A DNA stretch of 64,000 nucleotides from Anianabacter salinae (GTDB taxonomy: Bacteria; Pseudomonadota; Alphaproteobacteria; Rhodobacterales; Rhodobacteraceae), in the NCBI RefSeq assembly GCF_019061145.1, contig NZ_JAHQZS010000002.1, positions 496,001-560,000 of the forward strand, in the 5' to 3' direction. Below, one piece after another: positions 9,421 through 18,642 of this stretch. The notes under the pieces were generated by a model, which had not been told where the DNA came from, did not search any database, and worked only from the letters and a program-made list of their open reading frames with translations. Numbering within the stretch: the first letter of the stretch is position 1; each line of letters starts with the position of its first letter. Position numbers and translations under genes: made by a program.

Positions 9421-10428
9421 TTACCGCCAGCCCGCATTCAGCCGTTTTGCCGCCTCGGGTGCGAAATAGGTCAGGATCCCGTCGCAGCCGGCGCGCTTGA
9501 AGCCCAGAAGGCTTTCCATCATCACCTTTTCGCCGTCGAGCCAGCCGTTGCCGATGGCGGCCTGCAGCATCGCGTATTCGCCAGACACCTGATAGGCATA
9601 GGTCGGCACCGCGAAACGCTCTTTCACCCGGCGGCAGACGTCGAGATAGGGCATTCCGGGCTTGACCATCACCATGTCGGCGCCCTCGGCCAGATCGCGA
9701 GCGACAAGGCGCAGCGCCTCGTCGGTGTTGCCGGGGTCCATCTGGTAGGTCTTCTTGTCGCCCTTGAGCGCGCCCGACGCGCCGACCGCATCGCGGAAGG
9801 GCCCGTAAAAGCTGGAGGCGAACTTGGCCGCGTAGGACAGGATCGTGGTGTTCTGGAAGCCCGCGCCTTCCAGACCTGCCCGCATCGCGGCGATGCGGCC
9901 GTCCATCATGTCGGACGGTCCGATGATGTCGGCGCCCGCCGCCGCCTGCGCCACGGTCATCCTGACCAGCGCCTCGACGGTCTCGTCGTTCACGATGATG
10001 CCGTCCCGCACGATGCCGTCATGGCCGTTGATGTTGTAGGGATCGAGTGCGACGTCTGTCATGATCGCGATACCAGGAACCGCCGCCTTGATCGCGCGGG
10101 TGGCGCGGTTCGACAGGTTGTTCTCGTCCCAGGCTTCCTCGCACAGTTCGGTCTTGCGCGCGGGATCGACGTAGGGAAACAGGCAGATCACCGGAATGCC
10201 AAGGCCTGCCGCCATTTCCGCCGCGCGCACCGCCCGGTCGATGGTCAGGCGCTGGATGCCGGGCATCGAGGGGATGTCGTAGGCGTCGTTCTCGCCTTCC
10301 ATCACGAAGATCGGCCAGATCAGGTCATCCACGGTCAGGGTATGCTCGCGCATCAGGCGGCGCAGTTCCGGACGCGCGCGCATCCGGCGGAAGCGGGCGG
10401 CGGGGAAGGGGGCGGGCGTGTCCGTCAT
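9421..10428 (-). CDS. hemB: Delta-aminolevulinic acid dehydratase (porphobilinogen synthase)
   Basis: Condenses two 5-aminolevulinate molecules to porphobilinogen, the second common step of tetrapyrrole synthesis; cytoplasmic. The 335 aa cover the whole TIM-barrel family. The Schiff-base lysines are visible at K202 (SYAAKFASSFYGP) and K256 (MVKPGMPYL). The metal-site region reads DVALDPYNINGHDG, where the zinc-type enzyme has a cysteine cluster, so this is the magnesium-type, zinc-independent form typical of Rhodobacteraceae. It is divergent from the gene at 10513. Confidence 0.97.
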   Translation of the reverse strand: MTDTPAPFPAARFRRMRARPELRRLMREHTLTVDDLIWPIFVMEGENDAYDIPSMPGIQRLTIDRAVRAAEMAAGLGIPVICLFPYVDPARKTELCEEAWDENNLSNRATRAIKAAVPGIAIMTDVALDPYNINGHDGIVRDGIIVNDETVEALVRMTVAQAAAGADIIGPSDMMDGRIAAMRAGLEGAGFQNTTILSYAAKFASSFYGPFRDAVGASGALKGDKKTYQMDPGNTDEALRLVARDLAEGADMVMVKPGMPYLDVCRRVKERFAVPTYAYQVSGEYAMLQAAIGNGWLDGEKVMMESLLGFKRAGCDGILTYFAPEAAKRLNAGWR

Positions 10429-10512
10429 GTCTTGGGCCTTTTCAACTGCAGCTTAAACGGGATACAGGGTTTTCGCGACTTCTCAAGGCCCCCGGCACAA
10501 GCAGGCTGCGCA

Positions 10513-11028
10513 TTGGACATCTACACAACCATCTTCGAGGTGATCGACTTCCGGTCCTTCTCGAACCTTTGGTACTGGATCGCGCTGGCCGTTCTGTGGT
10601 CGACGACGACGCATTGGGTGCTGGGCGTGCCATTCGATCTTATCACCCGGGCGCGGCGGATCGGCGGCGAGGCCGAGGAAGACCTGATCGCCATCGTGCG
10701 CGTCAACGTGAACCGCATTCTCTATGTCGGCGACGTGCTGGGGGTTTATGTCACGGCGGGCAGCTGCGCGCTTCTGGCGATGCTGGCGGTGCTGGGCTTC
10801 GGCTATGCGGTCGAGTTCGCGCAGGCGCTGTTCCTGATGATGTTCCCCATGTCCCTGGTCGGGCTGCTGAGCGTGCGCACCGCGCGGATCATCCGGGCCG
10901 AAGACGGCGCGCAGCTTTACAAGCGGCTGAACCGGCACCGTCATGCCGTGCGCGCGATCGGGATGCTGTCGATCTTCGTCACCGGCATGTGGGGCATGTA
11001 CCAGAACCTGTCGGTCGGCGCGCTGTAG
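10513..11028 (+). CDS. Small membrane protein annotated as component of SufBCD complex
   Basis: A 171-aa protein with about four hydrophobic segments, starting at a TTG (codons read as MDIYTTIFEVID). No ATG or GTG in frame lies near the conserved start. The opening residues and the FSNLWYWIALAV segment match a family-restricted protein that databases label 'component of SufBCD complex' in Rhodobacteraceae. That label is not backed here by neighbouring suf genes, and a membrane protein is an unlikely scaffold subunit, so function should be treated as unknown. The segment RVNVNRILYVGDVLGVY is the other clearly structured stretch. Confidence 0.75.
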   Translation: MDIYTTIFEVIDFRSFSNLWYWIALAVLWSTTTHWVLGVPFDLITRARRIGGEAEEDLIAIVRVNVNRILYVGDVLGVYVTAGSCALLAMLAVLGFGYAVEFAQALFLMMFPMSLVGLLSVRTARIIRAEDGAQLYKRLNRHRHAVRAIGMLSIFVTGMWGMYQNLSVGAL

Positions 11029-11052
11029 CCGGGCCTGCGGGTGCGATGCCGG

Positions 11053-11081
11053 TTGACACCGCCCCCTGCGTCGTTACCTGA
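11053..11081 (+). promoter_or_regulatory. Candidate promoter of mfd
   Basis: A perfect TTGACA at 11053-11058 is followed 16 nt later by TACCTG (11075-11080), a weak -10 box. Transcription would start within a few bases of the mfd ATG at 11088, giving a nearly leaderless message, and no Shine-Dalgarno site is visible in that gap. Consistent but not strong. Confidence 0.35.
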
Positions 11082-11087
11082 GCGCAA

Positions 11088-14000
11088 ATGTCCTCCCCTT
11101 CCCATATCACCGTCGGCGGCGCGCCCGAGGGCTTTGATGCCCGGCTGCTGGCCGAGGAACTGCACAAGACCGGCAAGCCGGTCGTGCATGTCGCCCGTGA
11201 CGACAAGCGCCTTGCCGCGATGGCCGCCGCGCTGGAATTCTTCGCGCCGCATGTGACGGTGATCCGGTTTCCCGGCTGGGATTGCCTGCCCTATGACCGG
11301 ATGTCGCCCAACCCCGAGATTGCGGCGGCGCGGATGGCGACGCTCGCGGGGCTGGCAGCGGGCATTCCGGGACCGTTCATCCTGCTCACGACGCTGAACG
11401 CCGCGACCCAGCGCGTGCCCGCGCGGGACGTTGTGCGCGGCGCCAGTTTCGCCGCGCGGGTGGGTGACCGGATCGACGAGAGCGCGCTGCGGCATTTTCT
11501 GGTGCGCATGGGGTTCACCCAGACCCCCACGGTGATGGAACCCGGGGACTATGCGGTGCGCGGCGGCATCATCGACATCTATCCGCCGGGGCACAGCGGG
11601 CCGGTGCGGCTTGATCTGTTCGGCGACGTGCTGGACGGCGCGCGGCGCTTTGATCCGGCCAGCCAGCGCACCACCGAGACGCTGCAGGCGGTCGAGTTCG
11701 CGCCGATGTCAGAGGTTATCCTCGACGATGCCGCGATCACGCGGTTCCGCCAGAGCTACCGGATAGAGTTTGGCGCGGCGGGCACCGACGATCCGCTGTA
11801 CGAAGCGGTCAGCGCCGGGCGCAAGCATCAGGGCGTGGAGCACTGGCTGCCGTTTTTCCACGAGCGGCTGGAGACGCTGCTGGACTACCTGCCGGGCGCG
11901 ACCGTGACGCAGGACGATCAGGTCACGCCCGCGCGCATCGCCCGCTGGGAGATGATTGAAGACCAGTACGAAACCCGCCAGCACGCCATGACGCAGAAGA
12001 ACCGCGTCGACACCGTCTACAAGCCGTGCCCGCCGGGCCTTCTGTATCTGGACGAGGCGGCGTGGGACGCCGCCGTCGCGTCGCACCGGCTGCTGAAGTT
12101 CAATCCGCTGCCGCACGCCTCGGGCCCCGGCGTGATCGACGCCGGGGGGCGGATCGGGCGCAACTTTTCGCCAGAGCGGCAACAGGAATCGGTAAGCCTT
12201 TTCGGCTCGTTGGCCCAGCATATTGAGGCAATGCGCAAAGGCGGTCAGGTTGTAATCGCCAGCTATTCCGAAGGCGCGCGCGAACGGCTTTCGGGCCTGC
12301 TGGAGGATCAGGACATCGTCGGCGCGACCGAGATCTCCGACTGGCGCGATGTGCCAGACAGCAAGGGCGGTCTGTATCTGGCCGTCTGGGCGCTGGAGCA
12401 TGGCTTTACCGCCAAGGGGCTGACGGTGATTTCGGAGCAGGACGTGCTGGGCGACCGGCTGATCCGGTCCACGAAAAAGCGCCGCCGCGCCGACAACTTC
12501 CTGACCGAGGCGCAATCGCTGTCGCAGGGCGACCTGATCGTCCACGTGGACCACGGCGTTGGGCGCTTCACCGGCCTCGAGGTCATCACGGCGATGGGCG
12601 CGGCGCATGAATGCCTTGTGCTGGAATACGCGGGCGGGGACCGGCTGTTCCTGCCGGTCGAGAACATCGAGCTTCTCAGCCGCTTCGGCCATGACGAGGG
12701 CCTTCTCGACAAGCTGGGCGGCGGCGCGTGGCAGGCCAAGAAGGCCCGCCTCAAGGAACGTATCAGGCAGGTCGCGGACAAGCTGATCCGCATCGCCGCC
12801 GAGCGCCTGTTGCGAAAGGGCGCGATCCTGGAGCCGCCCGATGGCATGTGGGACGCGTTCTCGGCCCGCTTTCCCTATCAGGAAACCGACGACCAGTTGC
12901 GTGCCATCGGCGATGTGCTGACCGATCTGGGGTCCGGCACCCCGATGGACCGGCTGATCTGCGGCGATGTGGGCTTTGGCAAGACCGAGGTTGCGATGCG
13001 CGCGGCCTTCGTGGCTGCAATGTCGGGCGCGCAGGTCGCCGTGATCGCGCCGACGACGCTTTTGGCCCGGCAACACCTGTCATCGTTCAGAGAGCGGTTT
13101 CGCGGCTTTCCCATCGAGGTGCGCGGGCTGTCGCGGTTCATCAGCCAGAAGGACGCCGCCGAGACCAAGAAGCGGATGGGCGACGGGTCTGTCGACATCG
13201 TCGTCGGCACCCATGCGCTTCTGGCCAAAGGCATCAGGTTCAAGAACCTGGGCCTTCTGGTCATCGACGAGGAACAGCATTTCGGCGTCACCCACAAGGA
13301 GCGCCTGAAGCAGCTGAGATCCGACATCCACGTGCTTACGCTGACCGCGACGCCGATCCCGCGCACGCTGCAACTGTCGCTGACGGGCGTGCGCGACCTG
13401 TCGATCATCGGCACGCCCCCGATCGACCGCCTGGCGATCCGCACCTACGTGTCCGAGTTCGACGCGATAACGGTGCGTGAGGCCCTGCTGCGCGAACATT
13501 ATCGCGGCGGGCAGTCGTTCTATGTCGTGCCGCGCATCAGCGATCTGGCGGAAATACAGGACTTCCTGACCGAACAACTGCCGGAGCTGTCCTTTGTCAC
13601 CGCGCACGGCCAGATGGCGGCGGGCGAGCTCGACGACCGGATGAACGCCTTCTACGACGGCAAGTATGACGTGCTTCTGGCGACGACCATCGTGGAATCC
13701 GGCCTCGACATTCCGACCGCCAACACCCTGATCGTGCACCGCGCCGACATGTTCGGGCTGGCGCAACTTTACCAGATCAGGGGCAGGGTGGGCCGGTCCA
13801 AGGCGCGCGCCTATGCCTACCTGACCACCAAGCCGCGCATGAAGCTGACGCCCGCCGCCGAAAAGCGCCTGCGCGTCCTCGGCTCGCTCGACACGCTGGG
13901 CGCGGGGTTCACCCTGGCCAGCCAGGATCTCGACATTCGCGGCGCCGGCAACCTTGTGGGCGAGGAACAGTCGGGCCACATCCGCGAGGTCGGATACGAG

Positions 14001-14549
14001 CTTTACCAATCCATGCTGGAAGAGGCGATCGCCAAGATCCGCTCGGGCGAGCTGGAGGGGCTGACCGACGATGACGGGCACTGGGCGCCGCAGATCAATC
14101 TTGGCGTTTCGGTCCTGATCCCAGAGGATTACGTCCCCGATCTTGATGTGCGCCTCGGACTCTATCGCCGCCTGTCGGACCTGCACACCAAGGTCGAGCT
14201 GGAAGGCTTCGCCGCCGAGTTGATCGACCGCTTCGGCAAGCTGCCGAAAGAGGTCAACACGCTGCTGCTGGTCGTGCGTATCAAGGAGATGTGCAAGCGC
14301 GCGGGGATCGCGCGGCTGGATGGCGGCCCGAAGGGCGCGACGATCCAGTTCCACAAGGACAAGTTCGCCAATCCCGCCGGTCTGGTCGAGTTCCTCCAGG
14401 ATCAGAAGGGGCTGGCGAAGGTAAAGGACAACAAGATCATCGTGCGCCGCGACTGGGCCCGCGACAGCGACAAGATCAAGGGCGCCTTCGCCATTGCCCG
14501 CGACCTTGCCGAGAAGGTGAAGGAAGCAAAGGCGAAGGAGAAGGCCTAG
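11088..14549 (+). CDS. mfd: Transcription-repair coupling factor Mfd
   Basis: ATP-driven translocase that removes stalled RNA polymerase and recruits UvrA to the lesion. The full-length 1153-aa protein has a UvrB-like N-terminal part, an RNA-polymerase interaction domain (around GDLIVHVDHGVGRF), and helicase motifs. The motifs are Walker A GDVGFGKTE (about residue 626), DEEQHFG (about 725), LTATPIPRT, VESGLDIPTANT and QIRGRVGRS, followed by the TRCF C-terminal domain. The stop overlaps the stop of the convergent exporter gene by four bases. Confidence 0.97.
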   Translation: MSSPSHITVGGAPEGFDARLLAEELHKTGKPVVHVARDDKRLAAMAAALEFFAPHVTVIRFPGWDCLPYDRMSPNPEIAAARMATLAGLAAGIPGPFILLTTLNAATQRVPARDVVRGASFAARVGDRIDESALRHFLVRMGFTQTPTVMEPGDYAVRGGIIDIYPPGHSGPVRLDLFGDVLDGARRFDPASQRTTETLQAVEFAPMSEVILDDAAITRFRQSYRIEFGAAGTDDPLYEAVSAGRKHQGVEHWLPFFHERLETLLDYLPGATVTQDDQVTPARIARWEMIEDQYETRQHAMTQKNRVDTVYKPCPPGLLYLDEAAWDAAVASHRLLKFNPLPHASGPGVIDAGGRIGRNFSPERQQESVSLFGSLAQHIEAMRKGGQVVIASYSEGARERLSGLLEDQDIVGATEISDWRDVPDSKGGLYLAVWALEHGFTAKGLTVISEQDVLGDRLIRSTKKRRRADNFLTEAQSLSQGDLIVHVDHGVGRFTGLEVITAMGAAHECLVLEYAGGDRLFLPVENIELLSRFGHDEGLLDKLGGGAWQAKKARLKERIRQVADKLIRIAAERLLRKGAILEPPDGMWDAFSARFPYQETDDQLRAIGDVLTDLGSGTPMDRLICGDVGFGKTEVAMRAAFVAAMSGAQVAVIAPTTLLARQHLSSFRERFRGFPIEVRGLSRFISQKDAAETKKRMGDGSVDIVVGTHALLAKGIRFKNLGLLVIDEEQHFGVTHKERLKQLRSDIHVLTLTATPIPRTLQLSLTGVRDLSIIGTPPIDRLAIRTYVSEFDAITVREALLREHYRGGQSFYVVPRISDLAEIQDFLTEQLPELSFVTAHGQMAAGELDDRMNAFYDGKYDVLLATTIVESGLDIPTANTLIVHRADMFGLAQLYQIRGRVGRSKARAYAYLTTKPRMKLTPAAEKRLRVLGSLDTLGAGFTLASQDLDIRGAGNLVGEEQSGHIREVGYELYQSMLEEAIAKIRSGELEGLTDDDGHWAPQINLGVSVLIPEDYVPDLDVRLGLYRRLSDLHTKVELEGFAAELIDRFGKLPKEVNTLLLVVRIKEMCKRAGIARLDGGPKGATIQFHKDKFANPAGLVEFLQDQKGLAKVKDNKIIVRRDWARDSDKIKGAFAIARDLAEKVKEAKAKEKA

Positions 14550-15781
14550 GTGGCCTCGCTTTCAGTCTCGGGCACATCGCCGATCCGCCGCACCAGCAGC
14601 AGCGCCGCAAGGATCAGCACCGTCGTTCCGGCCATGATCGGCACTGGCGTTCCATCGAACAGCAGGCTGATCGGCGCGGCGAGGATCACCGCAACCACGG
14701 TCGAGATCGCGCCGATGATCGACGCGGCCATGCCTGCCAGATGTCCCAGCGGCTCCATCGCCAGAGCGTTGAGGTTCCCGACGGTCAGCTGCACCATGTA
14801 GAACAGGCACTGCGTCCAGACGATGTAGATCCAGAAGCTCCACGCGCCCGCCGCCGACCATGTCGCCGTGGCAACCACCGAGATCACCAGCGCGACGGTC
14901 AGCGAGATCGACACGACGCGGCGCATCCCCATCTTCTCGACGATCTGCGAGTTCAGGATCGATCCGGTCGCGGCTAGCAGGGCGATCCCCGCGAACCAGT
15001 AGGGAAAGACATCGTTCATGCCGTAAGTGCGGTCAAAGATCAGTTGCGTTGCCGAGATCGCGAGGAACAGAGCGGCGAAGACCATGGTGATGGCGATGAT
15101 CGTCGTGACCGAGCGGCGGTTGGTGAGAACCTCGACGACGCCCTCGCGCAGGATCGCCGGGCGAAAGGCGCGGCGCTTGTCGGCGGGCAGCGTTTCGGCC
15201 TGGCGCAGCGTGATCCAGGTGACGGAAATCAGCGAGAAAACCAGGAACGCGCCGAAGATCGCACGCCAGGTGCCGGTGACGGCGATGATCCCCGACCCGA
15301 TCAGCGGCGCAAAGGCGGGAAACAGGGTGAAGATCATCATGATGAACGAGACTATCTTGGCCATTTTCCGGCCCGAATACAGATCGCGCACGATGGCCAG
15401 CGCCACGACGCGCGGACCGGCGGCGCCCAGCCCCTGCAGGACACGGGCGACAAGGATCAATTCCAGCGATGGGGCGATCCAGGCCAGCGCGGCGCCAACG
15501 CAATAGACCAGCGCGCCGAAAATGATGATCGGCTTGCGGCCGAAGGTGTCGGACAAGGGCCCGGTGAACAGCGTGCCAACGCCCATCCCGAGGATGAAGC
15601 TGGTAATCATCAACTGCACCCGGTTGGGATCGTCGGGCGTCAATTCGGCGACGATGCCCGGAAAGGCGGGCAGCATCGCGTCGACGGAAAACGCGATCGT
15701 GGCGAACATCATCGCCATGACGGCGATGAATTCGGCCTGCGACAGTTGCTTTTTCGGCTGGGGCAGGGGCGAAGGGCTCAT
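14546..15781 (-). CDS. Bcr/CflA family drug-resistance MFS transporter
   Basis: Proton-driven inner-membrane exporter with 12 predicted helices, 411 aa, of the Bcr/CflA branch of the major facilitator superfamily. Landmarks are DAMLPAFPGI in helix 1, the loop motif GPLSDTFGRKP, and RVLQGLGAAGPRV in helix 4. The ATG overlaps the stop of the DsbA-like gene (ATGA). It is therefore the last gene of a three-gene leftward operon with the acyl-CoA synthetase and the DsbA-like protein. Members export sulfonamides, bicyclomycin or small metabolites; the operon suggests an organic acid or its derivative (inference). Confidence 0.9.
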   Translation of the reverse strand: MSPSPLPQPKKQLSQAEFIAVMAMMFATIAFSVDAMLPAFPGIVAELTPDDPNRVQLMITSFILGMGVGTLFTGPLSDTFGRKPIIIFGALVYCVGAALAWIAPSLELILVARVLQGLGAAGPRVVALAIVRDLYSGRKMAKIVSFIMMIFTLFPAFAPLIGSGIIAVTGTWRAIFGAFLVFSLISVTWITLRQAETLPADKRRAFRPAILREGVVEVLTNRRSVTTIIAITMVFAALFLAISATQLIFDRTYGMNDVFPYWFAGIALLAATGSILNSQIVEKMGMRRVVSISLTVALVISVVATATWSAAGAWSFWIYIVWTQCLFYMVQLTVGNLNALAMEPLGHLAGMAASIIGAISTVVAVILAAPISLLFDGTPVPIMAGTTVLILAALLLVRRIGDVPETESEAT

Positions 15782-16428
15782 TGCTCGCCCGCCTGTTCAC
15801 TCTCGGCGAGCATCTCGGCGATCACACCCGTCCAAAGCTCGGGTGGCTGCGCGCCGGGCACGGCATGGCGCTGGCCGACAACGAAGGTCGGCACGCCGGT
15901 GACGCCGCGCTCGCGCGCCCAGGCGTCGCGGGCGCGGATGTCCTCGATGTCGGCGTCCGATTCCAACAGGCGGTGGACCAGCGCCGCGTCCATCTCGATC
16001 CCGTCGGCGATGTCGGCCAGAACCTCGTGGGCGCCGATGTCGCGCCCGTCCTCGAAATACGCCTTGAACAGCGCCGAGACGGCGGCGGTCTGGCGCTGCT
16101 CGATCCCGGCCCAGTGGATCAGACGGTGTGCGTCAAGCGTGTTCGGCGTGCGCTCGATCTTGCTGAAATCTATCGACAGGCCAGCCTCTTGCGCGGCCTC
16201 CTCAATGCGGGCGTAGACCTGCACTGCCTGCGCCTTGCCGCCGAACTTGGCTTCCAGATAGGTGCGCCGGTCCATCCCTCCCGCAGGCATGTCGGGGTTA
16301 AGCTGGTAGGGATGCCATTCGATCACGAAGGGATGGTTCGGCTCTGCCATCAAGGCGGCATCAAGGTTGGCCTTGCCGATGTAGCACCACGGGCAGATCG
16401 GATCGGAGAGGATATCAAGCTTTGCCAT
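15778..16428 (-). CDS. DsbA family oxidoreductase (FrnE / 2-hydroxychromene-2-carboxylate isomerase type)
   Basis: Cytoplasmic thioredoxin-fold protein of 216 aa with no signal peptide. The redox motif CPWC (residues 12-15) sits in DPICPWCYIGK, as in FrnE-like disulfide oxidoreductases. The C-terminal GVTGVPTFVVGQRHAVPGAQ contains the conserved cis-proline. I start at the ATG giving MAKLDILSDP because the residues upstream are not conserved. That start lies 14 nt inside the end of the acyl-CoA synthetase gene, so the two are coupled. It could act as an isomerase or glutathione-dependent enzyme in an aromatic or acyl-CoA route. Confidence 0.88.
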   Translation of the reverse strand: MAKLDILSDPICPWCYIGKANLDAALMAEPNHPFVIEWHPYQLNPDMPAGGMDRRTYLEAKFGGKAQAVQVYARIEEAAQEAGLSIDFSKIERTPNTLDAHRLIHWAGIEQRQTAAVSALFKAYFEDGRDIGAHEVLADIADGIEMDAALVHRLLESDADIEDIRARDAWARERGVTGVPTFVVGQRHAVPGAQPPELWTGVIAEMLAESEQAGEQ

Positions 16429-17941
16429 GTTCGCATTCCCAGTTGTCCCGAAGCGCGCGGCGCAGGATCTTGTTGTTTGCGCCTTTGGGCAGCGCGTCGA
16501 CCCGGCGATAGAGGCGCGGGCATTTGTAGCGGGCAAGGTTGCCGCCCGCGAATTCGTTCAACGCCGCCTCGCCCGGATCGGTTTGTGCGACATAGAACAG
16601 CGCGATCACCGTGGTGTCGGCCTTTACGGTCACTTCGGCGGCGGCGCATTCGGTGATGCCGGGATGGGCGGTCAGCACCTGTTCCACCTCGATCGGCGAG
16701 ACGCGGTAGCCGCCGGCGTTCATCATGTCGTCGGCGCGGCCGAGATAGCTGATCGCGCCGTCCTCTGCCATCGACACGGTGTCGCCTGTCAGGAACCAGT
16801 CGCCGCTGAACCGCTCGGCGGTCGCCTCGGGGGCATTCCAGTAGCCCAGCATCAGGCCGGGATCGCTGCGCGCGACGGCAAGTGTTCCGGGGGTGCCACG
16901 CGGCACGATGCCGTCCTCGCCGATCACCGCAACGCGGCGGCCGGGCTGCGGATAGCCAAGGCTGCCGGGCGGCGCGGGCTGCGCCGGGCTGCCCGAGACG
17001 AAGGTCGAGCATTCGGACATGCCGAACGCCTCGAAGATCGGGGTTCCGGTGGCAGCCTGCCAGTCGCGGTGCAGGCGCTCGGGCAGCTTCTCGCCCGCCG
17101 ACAGCCCGTGGCGCAGCTTGGGCAGGCCCGGCATCGGCGCGCGCAACATCTGCCGATAGACGCCCGGCGCAGCGGCAAAGATCGTCACGTCATGGCGGCG
17201 CAGCAGCAGCGGCAACTGGTCCGGCGTCACGCCCGCGCCGGGGATCAGCGCGGTAGCGCCCACCGACCACGGGTCCATCAGGCCGGTGCCCAGCGTGTAG
17301 GTCCAGTTGAAGGCGCCCGCGTGCAGCAGCCGGTCGCCTTCGCCAAGGCCGTACCATCCGTCCCACATCATCCGCCGCGCCCAGATCGCGCGGTGGGCAT
17401 GGGTGACGGCGCGCGGCACGCCCGAGGTGCCGGAGGTATAGATGATATATCCGGGCCGTTCGGGGTCGCCCATGGCATACTCGGCGGGAGCAAGGGTTCG
17501 CATGGCGTGCAGGTCCGCCGTGGTCAGCACAGGCGCGGCGCAGTCCTCGGGCAGGGCGACGCCGTCACCGGACACGATCAGCGCCGGGGTGATCTCGGCC
17601 GCGATCTTGCCCACCTCGCGCACCGTCAGTTGTGCCGACGTCGGCACCGGGATCAGGTCGACAGCCAGCGCGGCGAGATAGGTGATCGGGAAGTCGACGG
17701 TGTTTCCAAGCCGCATGAGCACGCGCTCGCCCGGCTGTGCACCTGCGCGCAACAGGCCAGTGGCGGTGCCGCGCACGGCGGCCTCCAGCCGCCCATAGCT
17801 CCAGCGTTCGGCGCCCGCAGGCGTGACGACCGCCAGCGCGATCTTGTCGGCAAGCGCCTCTGCACGGCCAAGCACATGGGCTGCCATGTTGAACGGAGAG
17901 GGGCAGGCGGGCGGCGCGCCCGCATCGAATATCGCGTCCAT
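16415..17941 (-). CDS. AMP-binding acyl-CoA synthetase (benzoate-CoA ligase-like)
   Basis: ATP-dependent carboxylic acid:CoA ligase of the ANL superfamily, 508 aa. The phosphate loop YTSGTSGVPR lies near residue 165-175, the hinge GRADDMMNAGGYRVSP near 400, and the catalytic C-terminal lysine is in KGANNKILRR. GAFNWTYTLGTGLMDPW and FEAFGMSECSTF resemble benzoate-CoA and related ligases. It heads a leftward operon with the DsbA-like and MFS genes and is divergent from an XRE-cupin regulator 66 nt away, which probably controls it. The acid substrate is not determinable; an aromatic or short-chain acid is the best guess. Confidence 0.87.
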   Translation of the reverse strand: MDAIFDAGAPPACPSPFNMAAHVLGRAEALADKIALAVVTPAGAERWSYGRLEAAVRGTATGLLRAGAQPGERVLMRLGNTVDFPITYLAALAVDLIPVPTSAQLTVREVGKIAAEITPALIVSGDGVALPEDCAAPVLTTADLHAMRTLAPAEYAMGDPERPGYIIYTSGTSGVPRAVTHAHRAIWARRMMWDGWYGLGEGDRLLHAGAFNWTYTLGTGLMDPWSVGATALIPGAGVTPDQLPLLLRRHDVTIFAAAPGVYRQMLRAPMPGLPKLRHGLSAGEKLPERLHRDWQAATGTPIFEAFGMSECSTFVSGSPAQPAPPGSLGYPQPGRRVAVIGEDGIVPRGTPGTLAVARSDPGLMLGYWNAPEATAERFSGDWFLTGDTVSMAEDGAISYLGRADDMMNAGGYRVSPIEVEQVLTAHPGITECAAAEVTVKADTTVIALFYVAQTDPGEAALNEFAGGNLARYKCPRLYRRVDALPKGANNKILRRALRDNWECEHGKA

Positions 17942-18007
17942 GGCAGCGGGTTACGCCCGGCCCATGACAGTTGCAAGGCGCGGGGGCTTGTGCGTAGAAG
18001 AACGGCC

Positions 18008-18637
18008 ATGTCCGACGACAACCAGCCCAGCCTGATCCGCCTTGCCCGCGCCAGCGACGGCAGCCCAGAGCCCGAGCCTCAGCCTCTCGATCTGGGTGTG
18101 CGGGTGCGCGAATTGCGCAAGGCGCGCAACTGGACGCTGGAACAGGCGGCAGGGCAGGCCGGTCTTGCCCGCTCGACCCTGTCCAAGATCGAGAACGGGC
18201 AGATGTCGCCAACCTACGAGGCGCTGAAGAAACTGGCGGTTGGGTTGGAAATTTCGGTCCCGCAGCTGTTCACCGCGCCGAAGAAACAGCAGGTCTCGGG
18301 CCGCCTGACCGTGACGCGGACGGGCGAGGGGCAGGCGCATCCAACGGCGACCTACGAGCACGAGTTGCTGGCCGGGGCGCTGACCAAGAAGGCGATGCTG
18401 CCCTACCGCGCCCGCGTGCGCGCCCGCCGGTTCGAGGAATTCGACGGCTGGGTGCGCCATGACGGCGAGGAATTCCTTTACGTGCTGACCGGCGCAATCC
18501 GGCTGATTACCGAATTCTACGAACCCATCGAGATGCGGCGCGGTGACAGCGCCTATTACGACGCGACGATGGGGCACAACGTGGTGTCGATCAGCGAGGA
18601 TGACGCGACGATCCTGTGGGTGACAGCACTGGTCTGA
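18008..18637 (+). CDS. XRE family regulator with C-terminal cupin domain
   Basis: Transcription factor of 209 aa. After a proline-rich leader, an XRE helix-turn-helix spans about residues 30-90 (LRKARNWTLEQAAGQAGLA, then RSTLSKIENGQMSP). A small-molecule-binding cupin barrel follows (about 125-207, with HDGEEFLYVLTGAI and GDSAYYDATMGHNV). Such proteins usually regulate a neighbouring catabolic or transport operon in response to its substrate. The divergent acyl-CoA synthetase operon starts only 66 nt away, making it the likely target together with autoregulation (inference). Confidence 0.9.
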   Translation: MSDDNQPSLIRLARASDGSPEPEPQPLDLGVRVRELRKARNWTLEQAAGQAGLARSTLSKIENGQMSPTYEALKKLAVGLEISVPQLFTAPKKQQVSGRLTVTRTGEGQAHPTATYEHELLAGALTKKAMLPYRARVRARRFEEFDGWVRHDGEEFLYVLTGAIRLITEFYEPIEMRRGDSAYYDATMGHNVVSISEDDATILWVTALV

Positions 18638-18642
18638 CGCGA

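Noticed and set aside
9133-10512. Upstream half of a 631-codon rightward frame
   Set aside because: It runs antisense through hemB. Only the part from the TTG at 10513 is family-like.
13080-14354. 424-codon leftward frame inside mfd
   Set aside because: Antisense to conserved helicase motifs, with a low-complexity composition.
16427-18007. Upstream extension of the XRE-cupin frame
   Set aside because: Antisense to the acyl-CoA synthetase; the family starts at the ATG at 18008.
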